Positions 38,435 through 50,459 of a stretch of DNA of 64,000 nucleotides are shown here, one piece after another (the first letter of the stretch is position 1; each line of letters begins with the position of its first letter). The notes beneath the pieces were generated by a model. It was not told the origin of the DNA. It saw only the letters and a list, made by a program, of their open reading frames with translations, and ran no database searches. The translations under genes and the position numbers were made by a program. Origin of the DNA: Chaetorhynchus papuensis (taxonomy: Eukaryota > Chordata > Aves > Passeriformes > Rhipiduridae); assembly GCA_013396525.1 (NCBI GenBank), contig VWYX01000872.1:106675-170674 (forward strand), written 5' to 3'.

Positions 38435-38612
38435 CTCTTAATGGAGGAGCTACAATAAAGGGTCTGGAGAGCGTCCAGGAGAGGCAGCAGCTCCTGTTGT
38501 GCTCAGAGAGGAGCAGGAGGCTCAGGGAAAAGCCAGTTATCATTGGACAGAAATGACAGAATCATTTAGGTTGGAAAAGAGCTCTAAAATAGATAATATC
38601 CTATTAGCAATG
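38435..38612. mobile_element. Two abutting CR1 pieces in opposite orientation
   Basis: AGGGTCTGGAGAGCGTCCAG up to about 38545 is a sense CR1 segment. ACAGAATCATTTAGGTTGGA from 38550 is an antisense CR1 tail. Confidence 0.7.
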
Positions 38613-39069
38613 CCCCGCTTCGTTACACTCTGAGATTTCAAGCAGGATTAGCTGGAATTTCCAACAGAAAGATTCATTTGGAAACTTTCTGAAAGTTGCT
38701 GGTTTCTGTCACAGAAACATGAAATTCATCACCACACTTCATAAACCTGAAACTGAACATCAAAACATCAGAACACAGTTCAGACTGAAGGAGAGGAATG
38801 GAACTTGTGCCTTTTCTTCCGTTCATCACAATTAAAACCTCCAGAACAGAAAAGTTTCTCTTGGTTTGAGGGAGAAGTTTCATGGCTCAGACTTTCTATG
38901 AAAACACTTAAAGTTTACATGGAAATTATTCCCATTTTAGATGTGGCAGAGCACCCCCTCCCCCATCTCAACACTGTATTGAAAAATTTATCAGAAATAA
39001 TCTGAGTTTCTGAACAACACCAGAGAATTCCTGAACACTTCAGAGATGAGAATGTTCAGCTCCGTATGT

Positions 39070-39720
39070 TCAGGGAATCAGGGAATCACAGAATCATGGA
39101 ACAGTTTGGGTTGGAAGGGACCTTAAAGCCCATCCAGTGCCACCCCTGCCATGGGCAGGGACACCTCCCACTGTCCCAGGCTGCTCCCAGCCCCAATGTC
39201 CAGCCTGGCCTTGGGCACTGCCAGGGATCCAGGCGCAGCCACAGCTGCTCTGGGCACCCTGGGCCAGGGCCTGCCCACCCTCACAGGGAACAATTCCTTC
39301 CCAAAATCCCATCCATCCCTGCCCTCTGGCAGTGGGAAGCCATTCCCTGTGTCCTGTCCCTTCATCCTTCATCCCAAGTCCCTCTCCTGGAGCCCCTTTA
39401 GGCCCTGGAAGGGGCTCTGAGCTCTCCCTGGAGCCTTCTTCTCTCCAGGTGAGCACCCCCAGCTCTCCCAGCCTGGCTCCAGAGCAGCTCCAGCCCTGGA
39501 GCAGCTCCGTGGATTCCTCTGGGCTCTCTCCAGCAGCTCCAGGTGCTGCTGGTGTTGGAGACCCCATGGCAGGAGGCTCTGCAGGTGGGGTCTCACTTGA
39601 GTCCAGGGCCACAGGGACAGAGTGGTGTCCCCTCTGTGTCCCCGCTGCTCTGGAGCTTGAGTGCTGGGACTGAGCCCGGATTCCTTCACTGGGAATCTCC
39701 ACATGATTCCTGTCAGGAAG
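39070..39720 (-). mobile_element. CR1 LINE fragment, about 650 bp
   Basis: GAATCACAGAATCATGGAAC and GGTTTGGGTTGGAAGGGACC start the antisense tail. It extends through CCTCTCCTGGAGCCCCTTTA to GGGGTCTCACTTGAGTCCAG, making this one of the longest CR1 copies in the window. It lies in IL12B intron 1. Confidence 0.9.
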
Positions 39721-40021
39721 GACCTCTGGACCTCACCTGGGCAGGTCCCAGGGATCAGAATGGCCATAAAAGGAGTTTAGCAGAGCTGCCAGCCCAGAGA
39801 CACCAATATTGGCCCAATAAAAGGGTTCTCACTGCCTGGTGACACACGGGACAGCTCCAGGAGCAGGGACATGTGCACATCATGTGCTGAACTTTATGAG
39901 TCCATAAATCCTGCCCTGAGGACAATGTCCCATAAACTATTTAAACCCACTGTGACATAAATAATTCTGAGCTGTCATTAGTTGTATCTGGCAGCTGAGT
40001 GAAGCAGAAATGAGCACTCAC

Positions 40022-40098
40022 CATTCCCTGGGAAGCCTGGGGCTGGAGCTGCAGCTGGAGGTTGGCTCCGGGCTGGGGAGGAAACAAAGCCCTGAGTC
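40022..40098 (-). other. IL12B: Probable IL12B non-coding exon 1
   Basis: The ATG-bearing exon of IL12B begins with the ATG itself at an acceptor (CCCACAG before ATG), so a separate leader exon must exist. On the minus strand a TATA motif at 40124-40132 is followed about 25-30 bases later by a leader that ends CAGGGAATG at a strong donor GTGAGTGC (40021). This gives a first intron of 2.9 kb. No other TATA-plus-donor arrangement this clear was seen nearby. Inference, not proof. Confidence 0.5.
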
Positions 40099-40120
40099 CC
40101 AAAGGCTGCTGAGGACAGGG

Positions 40121-40240
40121 GTGCCTTATAAATGCTCCCAACGTGAGGGGAGGTGCTCAATGGCCACAGGATTGCAACACACGGCCCCAGTTCCTATTTT
40201 ACATTGGGCCACAGCTACAGCCAAAAAAAAGTATTTGGGA
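40121..40240 (-). promoter_or_regulatory. IL12B: Probable IL12B promoter (TATA, C/EBP-like and CCAAT motifs)
   Basis: Minus-strand order towards the gene: CCCAATGT (CCAAT type), GTGTTGCAAT (C/EBP type), CACCTCCCCTC and TTTATAAGG. The mammalian IL12B promoter is known to carry a C/EBP site GTGTTGCAAT shortly upstream of its TATA box, and the same ten bases occur here. I do not see a clear NF-kB site with full consensus. Confidence 0.45.
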
Positions 40241-41004
40241 GTCCCAGGTAAACTTCAAGGAGGAAATGAAATTATGAGATTGTTTAACGACCTTTAATGG
40301 TTTGCCAGTCATTTCCTTTCCTCGCTGGTTTTCTCTCTCTCGTTCTGTCTCTTCATCACAGAGGAAGAGTGAAGAGACACCAAATCAACTTCCAGAAGTG
40401 TCTGATGGGAAATACAGAATGAAGCCTGAAAGAGAAAGTTCAATAAACTAAAACTCTTTCTACCTGATAAGCATGAGAGAGATAATTACATGACCTCTAA
40501 TCCCGGCTCCCACATCAATCAGAAGGAAAGGGAATATTAATTTTTAATTGCTGATTTTGAGTTGTGTTTGTTCTCTTAATTGAGACTTAAGTCAACCAAA
40601 AAATTAACAATTAGTCCTATCTTCGAGATAAACCCTGATGTTTGCACATTATTGTGCTGCAGTTTTTAAATATAATCTGAACCTGATGTTCCTTTTAGAC
40701 CTTGGGCATAAGAAGAGCCCCGTGCTCCACGTGGGCTTTGAAAATGAGGAAAGACTTTCTATGGATTTTTTTTTATTATTTGTGAAATAATTGAATTCAA
40801 TTCTCATTATTTGCCAGGCAAACCAAACCACACTGCTTATGAAAGAAAAAAAAAATAAAAAGGTTTGAAACTCAACCTGATACACTTTAGGGATTAATGA
40901 AGAGACACAGCTCAGTTCCAGCTGCTTTCCAGGGACAGGATTCCCACAGAGCAGGAGCTACAGTGCCAGAACCCAGCAATAAATGCTGGTGCCTGTTCCT
41001 GCTG

Positions 41005-41420
41005 CTGTAGAATCCCAGAGTGGGTTGGGTTGGAAGGGACCTTAAAATCATCTCATCCCACCCCTGCCAGGGGCAGGGACACCTCCCACTGTCCCAGGCT
41101 GCTCCAAGCCCCAATGTCCAGCCTGGCCTTGGGCACTGCCAGGGATCCAGGGGCAGCCACAGCTGCTCTGGGCACCCTGTGCCAGGGCCTGCCCACCCTC
41201 CCAGGGAACAATTCCTGCCCAATATCCCATCCATCCCTGCCTTCTGGCACTGGGAAGCCATTCCCTGGGTCCTGTCCCTCCAGGCTGGGGGCAGGCGAGA
41301 AATGTGCCTTGAACAGGGTCACCCTCACCTTTGGCAGCTGAGCTGTAACTCCTTCCCATCCCACAGGACACAACCCCAGGCCCTGCATTCCCAGGTGGCG
41401 CTGGTGACTCCCTGCCCATC
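41005..41420 (-). mobile_element. CR1 LINE fragment
   Basis: AGAATCCCAGAGTGGGTTGG and GTTGGAAGGGACCTTAAAAT are followed by the GGGCAGGGACACCTCCCACT block. Antisense CR1 tail; the distal edge is uncertain. Confidence 0.9.
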
Positions 41421-42040
41421 CCAGAGTGCCCAACCTGCTCCTCAAACACGGGAATTCCCTGTGCTGGAGCTGCTGGCAGAGCTGGGCAGGAGCAGAGCAC
41501 CAGGGCTCCGGGGAGGGCAGCTCTGGGAGCAGCTCTGAACGGCGCCTCTGGCAGGGAAAAGCTCTTCCCTTCCCATCCCAGCTGCTGAGTCTGGCTCCAA
41601 AGGGGACATTGATCCATTCCTGACACAGAACTGACCAGCAGCCCCTGAACTGCTCACCTGAGAGCTGTGGCAGTGACAGAACACAGAAACTGGAGCTCCA
41701 GGCACTTCCAAAGGGATCCAAACCATTCCAGGTGACAGAGTTGTCCCCTCCTGATCCCGGTCCCCGATTGCCTTTGAAGGCAGCTCAGAGGAGGCTGTGC
41801 TGGGCACCATCTTTCCAGTCAGCTGCTGGTCCTTCCAGGGAATCCCTGGAATGAGGAGCAGGAGGAAGCTCAGGGAGCAGTGACCCCCTCCCCTCCCCTC
41901 CTGCTGCAAATGCAGCCCTGGGCACGAGGGACAAAGAGCCCAGGCTGAGCCGAGGTTGGACACAAATTTGTTCCCATTTAAGAGAATTTGCAGTATCCAG
42001 AATCCCTTTTGGGATAACACACAACAGCAAGCCAGCAGTG

Positions 42041-42580
42041 ACAGGAAAAGCTCCTTTTTTGGCAGAAAGGGCCCATTTGAAACCAGGTTTCCTCTCTTAG
42101 GGTTTTGGCTTTGTGGAGTGACAAAGAAATCACCCCCATCCAGGAAAAACCCCTATGTAATTTAAGGAAAAGGAATAATTATAAGAAGTGTATCATCTCT
42201 ATGATTCCTTTATGTGGAATTCCCTTCAGCCCCTGCCCGGTTTTCCGTGGATGTCCATTGGCAGATTCCTGCCAAAGATGAAGTTTTATTCCCATTACTT
42301 TTACTGCAGTAGCACTGAGAAGGGAACGCTGTTCTTTGTAATTCTATATAGTATCCTATAATTGTTAATCTATAATTCAGTCACTAAGGTGAATTCATCA
42401 GGAAATACTGTGTAATATTAGCGCAGCAATGAATTTTCCTAAAAAATTCCCGTTAAGCCTCTCCATGGAATCACTGAACCAAGATCCAGCCTTGAGAGAA
42501 AACAACACGGGGGGAAATACATCCAACTCCTACCAAAAAGCTTTGTAGAGCAGTGGTTAATTTGATTTTGGAGCAGCTGG
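42041..42580 (+). repeat. Local duplication, copy 1
   Basis: From GGAAAAGCTCCTTTT through GTTAATCTATAATTCAGTCA, then after an extra segment of about 125 bp, ACCAAAAAGCTTTGTAGAGC to GATTTTGG. It matches 43225-43644 in the same orientation at high identity. No TG...CA ends or open frame. Confidence 0.92.
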
Positions 42581-43224
42581 CCAGGATGGGGTGTTGGGAT
42601 AACACAGCAGCAGTGACAGGAAATGTGGGAGCTGGGTCTGAGACCCAAACAAGGAGTGAATTTATGTGCACGACCTCCCCAGAGGCTGAGCTCCCTCTCA
42701 TCGCCCCTTCCCTGCTTCCATGGGTGCTTCCACAGAGCCTAAAGCAGAGCTTAACAAAGCTCTTCAAGTGCCTGCTCACTTGAAGCACAATTAGTAACAC
42801 GAACAGTGACTAATTACTACAAATAAACAGCCAAGAATTAATTCAGATAACCGCACATTTTCAGAGTGTGTTTGCATGGAGCCTTCCTAATCCCCTTGGC
42901 TCGGCTCCTGTCCCAGGGCACACGGAGTGGCTTGGTGCCCAAGCTTGGTGCCAAGAATCCCAAAAGGCAGTCCTGGAGCACAGACGCCTCCGGGTGGAAC
43001 TTCCGTGATGGGATGGTTTGCTGTGATCCATCAGAGGAAGTTTTAAATATTAAAACACAGAGATTGTGAAAAGCTCTCTCGATGACAGCCTGGTTTTCCA
43101 CTATGAGCTCATTGATTCTGAAGGGGAAATTTGGAGGGGAGCAGCTTCTCCCCATCTTCTTATTCTGCTTCCCCTATGACACTGACAGAGAAATGTGCAA
43201 ACCGTGTCCTGTTCGACTCTAATG

Positions 43225-43644
43225 CAAAGGAAAAGCTCCTTTTTGGCAGAAGGGGCCCATTTGAAACCAGGTTTCCTCTCTTAGGGTTTTGGCTTTGTGG
43301 AACGACAAAGAAATCACCCCCATCCAGGAAAAAACCCTGTGTAACTTAGGGAAAAGGAATAATTATAAGAAGTGTATCATCTGTATGATTCCTTTTTGTG
43401 GAATTCCCTTCAGCCCCTGCCTGGTTTTCCATGGATGTCCCTTGGCAGATTCATGTCAAAGATGAAGTTTTATTCCCGTTATTTTTACTGCAGTAGCTCT
43501 GAGAAGGGAACGCTGTTCTTTGTCTGTAATTCTGTATTCTGTATAATATTCTGTATATTATTCTATAATTGTTAATCTATAATTCAGTCACTTATCTCCT
43601 ACCAAAAAGCTTTGTGGAGCAGTGGTTAATTTGATTTTGGTACC
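43225..43644 (+). repeat. Local duplication, copy 2
   Basis: Partner of 42041-42580, lacking about 125 bp present in copy 1 (42395-42525). About 1.18 kb separates the copy starts. Small T/A-rich slippage differences occur near 43525-43560. Confidence 0.92.
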
Positions 43645-43845
43645 ACTGGATGCTTTTGCAAATCTTTTATGGGTGTTCAGAGAACGTGGGGCAGGGATCC
43701 AAGAGGAATTGGTATTTCTGATCGATTCATTGCAGAATTTGGGTTATCGATCCTCTCTGACACGGGAACACAGGAGGAGCTTCCCAGGGAGAGCACAGGG
43801 AGATGGTTCAGTGCTGCTCCCTCTGAAACCAGCCTGGTGCCACCA

Positions 43846-44205
43846 TAAACCTGACACTGAGACCAGCCTGACTCTGAGATCAACCTGAAATTGAGATGAA
43901 CCTGACACTGAGATCAGTCTGACACTGAGATAAATAAACCTGACACTGAGATCAACCTGAAATTGAGATCCACCTGAAACTGAGATAAATCTGACCCTGA
44001 GATCAACCTGAAATTGAGAAAAACCTGACACTGAGATCAACCTGAAATTGAGAAAAACCCGACACTGAGATCAGTCTGACACTGAGATAAATAAACCTGA
44101 AATTGAGATCAACCTGGCACTGAGATCAACCTGGCACTGAGATCAACCTGAAATTGAGATAAACCCGGCACTGAGATAAACCTGGCACCGAGATCACTCC
44201 GACAC
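43846..44205. repeat. 16-18 bp minisatellite, about 20 copies
   Basis: Variants of ACCTGACACTGAGATCA and ACCTGAAATTGAGATCA follow each other, with occasional AATAAATAA insertions. Length variation among units makes the array irregular. Confidence 0.95.
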
Positions 44206-44404
44206 CCAGCTGGGGGAGCCAGCTGCAGGTCGGGCTCCTCCCTGGAGCTCCTCTCGTTTCTCCTGGGCTGCTGAACCTCTCAATTCCAGCAGCAGCAGCG
44301 CTTGGCCTTGTTACGGTGCTGGGGGTGGGGAAATAACATTGCAAACTGAAAGTCAAGGGAAAAGCCCAGTAAATTCATTTCATTGACTGAAATTCAAGCA
44401 GCGT

Positions 44405-44590
44405 TTTCTTTGTGTGACAGCTCCTGTGAAAGGAGTTTCGGACAAAGCCAAGCCAGGCCATTCTAAGTCCAAGGAGAGTTTGGACAACGCTCTCAGGGAC
44501 AGGGTGGGGTTCTTGGGGTGTCCAGGAGTTGGACTGAGAATCCTTGAGGGTCCCTTCCAACTCAGGATATTCCATGATTCTGTAGTTAAA
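44405..44590 (+). mobile_element. CR1 3' fragment
   Basis: GGGTCCCTTCCAACTCAGGA and TATTCCATGATTCTGTAG form a sense CR1 3' end. Confidence 0.75.
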
Positions 44591-44599
44591 GCTCTCAGG

Positions 44600-46950
44600 G
44601 ATATACCTGGAAGAAAAGGGAAGTCGTGACAACTTCCTATTTTGCTATTAATTATTAATGTGTAAATATTTATTTAATGCTAAAGCCTGGAGAGCCAAAC
44701 TGAGAATGGGGATACCAGGATCAGGGATTCCAGGAGCTCACAGGAAGATTCAGTGCCCAGGCAGGATCCAGGCATCTCGTTACATCATTTTTTATCTGTC
44801 AGAAAATTCCAAGTTCCTCAAGGTGGTGAAAAGAAACTTTAAATTATGTAATAAGAGCTCTGACACCTCCCATGACTGTGAGGGAATGAGGTCATACAAG
44901 ACCTATTTGGAAAGCAAAAACTTTTCACCAGTGAACCAGTGAAGCATCCCTGAACTTCTGAAAGCCAAAGGAAATTTTGGAATTACTCCAGGGGCTGCTC
45001 TGTGGCATCACATCCACTCCTTTGCTGGAGTCAGGTTGTGACAAATGGGACGATGCTGTTACAACCCCTTAAAATGAAAATTCAGGAGCTCTGACATGGG
45101 AGGGTTTCACAGCAGAGGGGCTGGAACAGCAAATCCTCCTCCAGCTCAATTTCTTGCTACCCCACATTTCTGACCGGGAAGGGGCAGATTTTGGTGCCAA
45201 AACCTCAGGAATTGTGACAATCTCCATGGTCCCTGTCCTGGGCTGTCCCAGGGCTGCTCCAGGAGCACATCCCTGTTCCTGCAGCTCACTGGCACCAGGC
45301 TAAAGAGCTGCAAACAATTCAGGGTGAGGAGAAAGCTTTGCATGAGGGAACTTCCAGCAAGGACTTTCCCAAGAGAATGATGAAAGCTGCCTGGAGTGAG
45401 CACATCTGTTCCTGCTCAGGCCAGGGAGGATGAGGATGTGCCTGGAGTTGCTCATTTTGGGAATTGTGCTCCCTTGCTCCTCCCTGTGCTCTGACACCAC
45501 CCTGATTAAACACCTCAACAGCCCCAGAGAACAAGTGCCCATCACCCAGGTGGGATAATTGACCCATGCCAGTAAATTCCTGGAGCTGAGCAGGAATTTT
45601 GTGATTTGCCTGAGGAAATACAGAAAAAACCAAACAAACAAGTAAAGGATGTGTTTCACATTTAAAATGCTCGTGGATTTGTACTTTGGGTTGTTTTCTG
45701 CCAAAAAAATGGAACATTATGCATTTTTGGGAGGATGATCCTGTACACAGGGCTATGGAAACACAATTCAGGTAAAAAACACTGCTTTTTGCACATCTGG
45801 GAGCTCATTTGACCCTGTGCCAGGAGAGGAGACCTCTGCTGGGTTCTGCTCTCTTTATGGGCAGGATATGAAGGGATGAAACCAGGACCTTCCAGATTTC
45901 AGGGAGAAAAGGATATTTTCCTGGTCAGTAAATAAATCAGCCCTGCAGCTCTCACACAGCGAGTGTGGACTCTGCTCTGAAGGGATTTGGGGAGACAAAT
46001 CTCCTCTTTCCAGCTGGAGAATTAAACTCCATCTCCAACCCCACGAGGCAGAGCATAAAAATTCATTGGGCCCAAATCCATTTGTTCATAAGGCTCTTTT
46101 AGCCAAAAATTCATCGCTCCACTTTTCTCCTTCTCTTTCAATTGGCTTTCCCTGCTTGTTCCTCCAGGTGAAACCCCCAGGACGCTCCTGGGAGCGCTGG
46201 AACCAAGCCCAGTCCCTGTGTGCAGAGCTCAGTGAGTGACACAGGAGGCCCTGACGTAACCCAGGAACTGGGGACTTCCTCTGATCTCCACCAAAGCTTC
46301 CCCCAGCACCAGGGAGTCAATCAAGGGTGGCTTCCACCACAGGGGACACGACTTCCTTCCCGTGGTGGCAGCGACTGCAGGGACTCCTCTGGAAATCCAG
46401 CCCCCGGCTCTGCCTCCCGTGGGTTCCAGAGGCTTTGCCTGTGACTGCCACGCTCTGAGCTCCTCTGATTCCCTGAGGGAAAGCTGTGCTGGCTCCCAGT
46501 CAGCCCTGGAATTTCTAAGGCGAGGGAGAAGCAGCGGGAAAAGCCCCGCATTGCAGAATCTCTCCAGAAACACACCCGTGACAAGCTCAGCAGTCAAACA
46601 TTGACATTCTTATGCAACCCTTGTTTGTACCTGGAATAACAATAATATCAGCTTGAAACGTCCTGTTTCAATTTCCTGCACCTCTAATTAATGCCTGAGA
46701 TTAAGAATCGCTCGAGAGAGCTTCGGTCTGGCACTTGCAACAATAAATTCCTTTGTCAAAGGAGTTTGCCCTGAGCAAATCAGCTTCAATCCTGATTGAC
46801 ATCAGTTCTGGGATCATGTTTGGAGAGTTCAGCAGAAAGCCACTTTCATTAGAGTGCAGCCCAGTATAAACCAGTTACTGGTGCACAGAGAGGGGATGGA
46901 ACACGCTGCGGAGGAGAATTTTTTTCCTCAACCACCTGAATTTAATGAGC
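44600..46950. other. Non-coding stretch upstream of IL12B
   Basis: No supported exon, repeat array or RNA gene. The part at 46610-46870 is free of recognisable repeats and of mixed composition. It is a plausible place for conserved non-coding sequence, but conservation cannot be judged from one genome. Confidence 0.5.
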
Positions 46951-47040
46951 ACTCTGCTCAAGCATCCTCATGGAAGGGCACTTCCACCTGGATCTGCAGG
47001 GAATTCCCTGCTGCCTGAAAGGGCAGGCAGTGGTCAGCAC

Positions 47041-47672
47041 GGTGAGCCTGGAACTGCTCCGGGGACCTGGAACTGATCCATGGACCTGGAACTGCTCCGG
47101 GGATCTGGAACTGATCCATGGACCTGGAACTGCTCCATGGACCTGGAACTACTCCAGGGATCCAGCACTGATCCATGGACCTGGAACTGCTCCATGGACC
47201 TGGAACTGCTCCAGGGATCCAGCACTGATCCATAGACCTGGAACTGATCCATGGACCTGGAACTGCTCCGGGGATCTGGAACTGATCCATGGACCTGGAA
47301 CTGCTCCAGGGATCCAGCACTGATCCATGGACCTGGAACTGCTCCAGGGATCCAGCACTGATCCATAGACCTGGAACTGCTCCAGGGATCCAGCACTGCT
47401 CCATGGATCCAGCACTGATCCAGGGACCTGGAACTGCTCCAGGGATCCAGCACTGATCCAGGGATCCAGCACTGCTCCAGGGATCCAGCACTGATCCATG
47501 GATCCAGCAGTGATCCAGGGACCTGGAACTGCTCCATGGACCTGGAACTGCTCCAGGGATCCAGCACTGATCCAGGGATCCAGCACTGCTCCAGGGATCC
47601 AGCAGTGATCCATGGACCTGGAACTGCTCCATGGATCCAGCAGTGATCCAGGGACCTGGAACTGCTCCAGGC
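47041..47672. repeat. 19-bp minisatellite, about 33 copies
   Basis: Two unit types alternate: (C/A)TCCATGGACCTGGAACTG and (C/A)TCCAGGGATCCAGCACTG. The 19-base period is not a multiple of three and the unit has no stop on the minus strand. All three minus frames therefore stay open for 200-290 codons. These frames are not genes. Confidence 0.97.
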
Positions 47673-48494
47673 ACCCAGCAAAGGGCAAAGTTTGCTCCCG
47701 ACTGGGAGGTGGCTCCACACCTTTGTCCACAAAGGCACAGGCAGGATTTGGGAACAGCCACATCCTGAGCAGCCCCGGGTTCCCCCCGGGGACAGTTCTG
47801 TAATTACCATTTCCTTACAGGGGCTGCATCTGCACTGCCCTGACAGGGAACTGCTCATGGGGGAGAAACGAGGAGAGAGGAACCTCACAAACATTGTCAT
47901 TAATGTCTGATGCACAAATGTCTCTTCAAAACAGCTGTGGCTGAGCAGGGGAGAGAGAACTTTGCTCTGCAGGTTTATTTATATGTAATAAACCAAAAGA
48001 AAAGGAAAGATGGGGATGAAGAAACCCACAGATTCGGCTAAATAAACTTGATTTTTGTCAAGGGAATGAAGGTCCCATTACCTCACACTGCACTGCTGCT
48101 CACCTCAGAGCTGAGCCAGAGGCACCTGGGTTGGGAAATCAGAATCAGAGCTCCTGGCAAGGCAGAAATGTGGTGGGAAGAGCAGAACGACAATTCCATG
48201 GCATGAAACCAGTGCAGAAAAGGCAGGGTGAGCTCTGTGCAGCCTCTGCCATCACTACAAACACAAACCATGGCACTCCTCACCCCCGCTTCTCATTTCA
48301 TATCAAACCCCCAGCACCCCTCGTGTTGAAGCAGAATGCAGAGCAGCTTCCTTAACATTCCTCACCAGCCACTGCAGCATGGCTGCACTTGGGAAGGAAA
48401 ATTTCGAGCCACTTCTCTTAAAAGAAATGAGATTTTCTCAGTTGGAAGGGAAATCCTGGTAAAAATTAAAGCAAAGGAAAAAAAAATCCCCTTT

Positions 48495-48605
48495 GTTTAA
48501 CCTTGGGGAGGTGGTGGAGCCCCCATCCCTGGAGGTGTCCGAGGTGGCCCTGAGTGCTCCTTATCCTGATCCCAATCCCAACAAAAGCCATTCCAGGTGG
48601 TGCCA
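48495..48605 (+). mobile_element. CR1 remnant
   Basis: GGGGAGGTGGTGGAGCCCCC and ATCCCTGGAGGTGTCCGAGG resemble the sense CR1 tail; short and diverged. Confidence 0.5.
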
Positions 48606-49479
48606 CTGCTGCCCTTGGCTGAGAAGCTGAGCTGGAATCCCCAGAGGATCCCACTGGAGCACATGGTGAGTAAAACAGGCACTACCCCATTAATTAATTG
48701 AAAATTCCAGGTGATGCTCAGGCTCTTTGCAAGTTTCCAATAATTATCAATAAATGCCAGCAGCGTGGATGCACAAACAGCCAGGAGAACACTGCCCTTC
48801 AGAGAGGTTTGGGCTGGGCTGAAAGGGGAAAGTGCTGAAATTTGTTCCAATCAGTTCAGCTTTGGGCAGCCAAAATGGCCATACAGGGATAGGGAGGATT
48901 TTAGATTTCTTTGGGAACACTTTAAAGTCTCACCATAATTACTGGGAGAACAACAGGCACTCAAAGTTGTCTTGATAGATTTGGGGAGGGAGGCAGAGAG
49001 AAGAAATAAAGAAAATCAGAATAACAAAGAAGGAAACAGAAGGAAAGAAAAGTGTAAACATTTCAAGTAAAATTTCAAAATCTACTTTTGGGGAATCTTA
49101 TTTTTAGGGACTTAAAATTACTAACAAAACCCAGTCCAGGTCCGTTTTGCCTGTGGTTCCAGCCATGATTAGTTTTGATCAAAAATTCTTCCCAAATGTT
49201 TGGATCTCCTTCCTGAGGACTTTCTGGGGTAACGAAGCATTTGGTAAGAAAGAAAATTCCACCTTTGCTCACAATTTCACTGAAAAGAAACTCCCTCGCT
49301 CTGAGTTTCGGCAGCGTTTTTTTGTTGTTTTACAAACCTGTTGTAGATGTAAAAACTGCGGTGAAACCGCAGAGGGAAAGAGGAAGCAGAGCCCAGCATT
49401 TCCCAGGTAACTCCAGGATGTTCTCAGAGAGAAGCAGCCCAGGGATGGGGGCTGGAAGTGCAGCAGGAGTCAGCAACCC

Positions 49480-49685
49480 CAGGAATTCCTGCAGGCTGGG
49501 AAAGCCCTCCCAGCCCACCGAGTCCAACCTTGTGCCCAGCCCAGAGCCCCGAGTGCCACATCCAGGAATTCCTTGGGCACCTCCAGGGATGGGCACTCCA
49601 ACCCTCCCTGGGCAGCCCCTCCAGTGCCTGGGCTCCCTTTCCAGGAAGGAATTCCTCCAGGATAATCCGTGAGCTGCTGCCTGGA
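49480..49685 (-). mobile_element. CR1 3' fragment
   Basis: GGGAAAGCCCTCCCAGCCCA leads to GGGATGGGCACTCCAACCCT, an antisense CR1 tail. Confidence 0.85.
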
Positions 49686-50174
49686 GGGAGGTGATGCTGC
49701 AATCCCAGCGTGGATCTGTTTGCATGGGATCCCCCCCCCAGCCTGGCATTGCCCCCACAGGACTCAGCCCCCCCATTCCCAAACTTTCAGTTTGGAAATC
49801 CCGGCACGGTTTGGTTCTGTCCAAGCTTTGCTGTTTCCTTCTGGGAACTGCCTGGCTGCCCCCTCCTCGGCGGAGCTTCTGAGAGGTTCTCGAGGGATGT
49901 GGGGACAGCTCCAGTCAAAACAAGGCTGTGGTTTCAGTGACGTGCTGGGAATGGCACCGGGGGGTGCAGAAGTGCAGCCTCGGTTATGTAACAGGCGAGG
50001 GGCCCTTGGGGCACACGTCAGCCAGCGGTGGCTGCACAACTTCCCCCACAGAGGGCTGGGAGACCTGCAAGCCTCAAACCCACAAGGCTGAAAGTGGCTC
50101 CTGTCCCAGCAGGGCGAGCCCTCGTCACTGGGCTGGAGTGTTGGCAGCGTCCGAGGATGGGGCATCTCTGCTGC

Positions 50175-50400
50175 CTCAGAATTCCAGAGTCACGGAGCTG
50201 GAAAAGCCCTCCAGGACCATCGAGTCCCAGCTGTGCCCCATCCCTGTCCCCAGCCCAGAGCTCTGAGTGCCACCTCCAGGTGCCACCTCCAGGGATGGGC
50301 ACTCCAAACCTCCCTGGGCAGCCCCTGCCAAGGCCTGAGCACCCTTTCCATGGAGAAATTCCTGCTGCTGTCCAACCTGAGCCAGTCTACACAGATTGCA
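50175..50400 (-). mobile_element. CR1 3' fragment
   Basis: CAGAATTCCAGAGTCACGGA leads to GGGATGGGCACTCCAAACCT and TTTCCATGGAGAAATTCCTG, an antisense CR1 tail. Confidence 0.9.
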
Positions 50401-50459
50401 CTGATTTTGTGTTACAGACCACAATAAAGAAACTGATTTTCTTCATTTGCTAAGGAAAC

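Noticed and set aside
39094..41721. Frames of 172-222 codons at 39-41.7 kb
   Set aside because: They lie in antisense or sense CR1 tails and recur with the same peptides at every CR1 copy. None shows reverse-transcriptase motifs.
42041..43644. The two similar blocks as paired LTRs of an endogenous retrovirus
   Set aside because: They lack TG...CA ends, a primer-binding site and any gag or pol similarity in the short interval between them. A local duplication explains them better.
46958..47915. Long minus-strand open frames of 204-293 codons
   Set aside because: They are made of the 19-bp minisatellite, which lacks stops in any minus frame. There is no splice structure or similarity to a known family.
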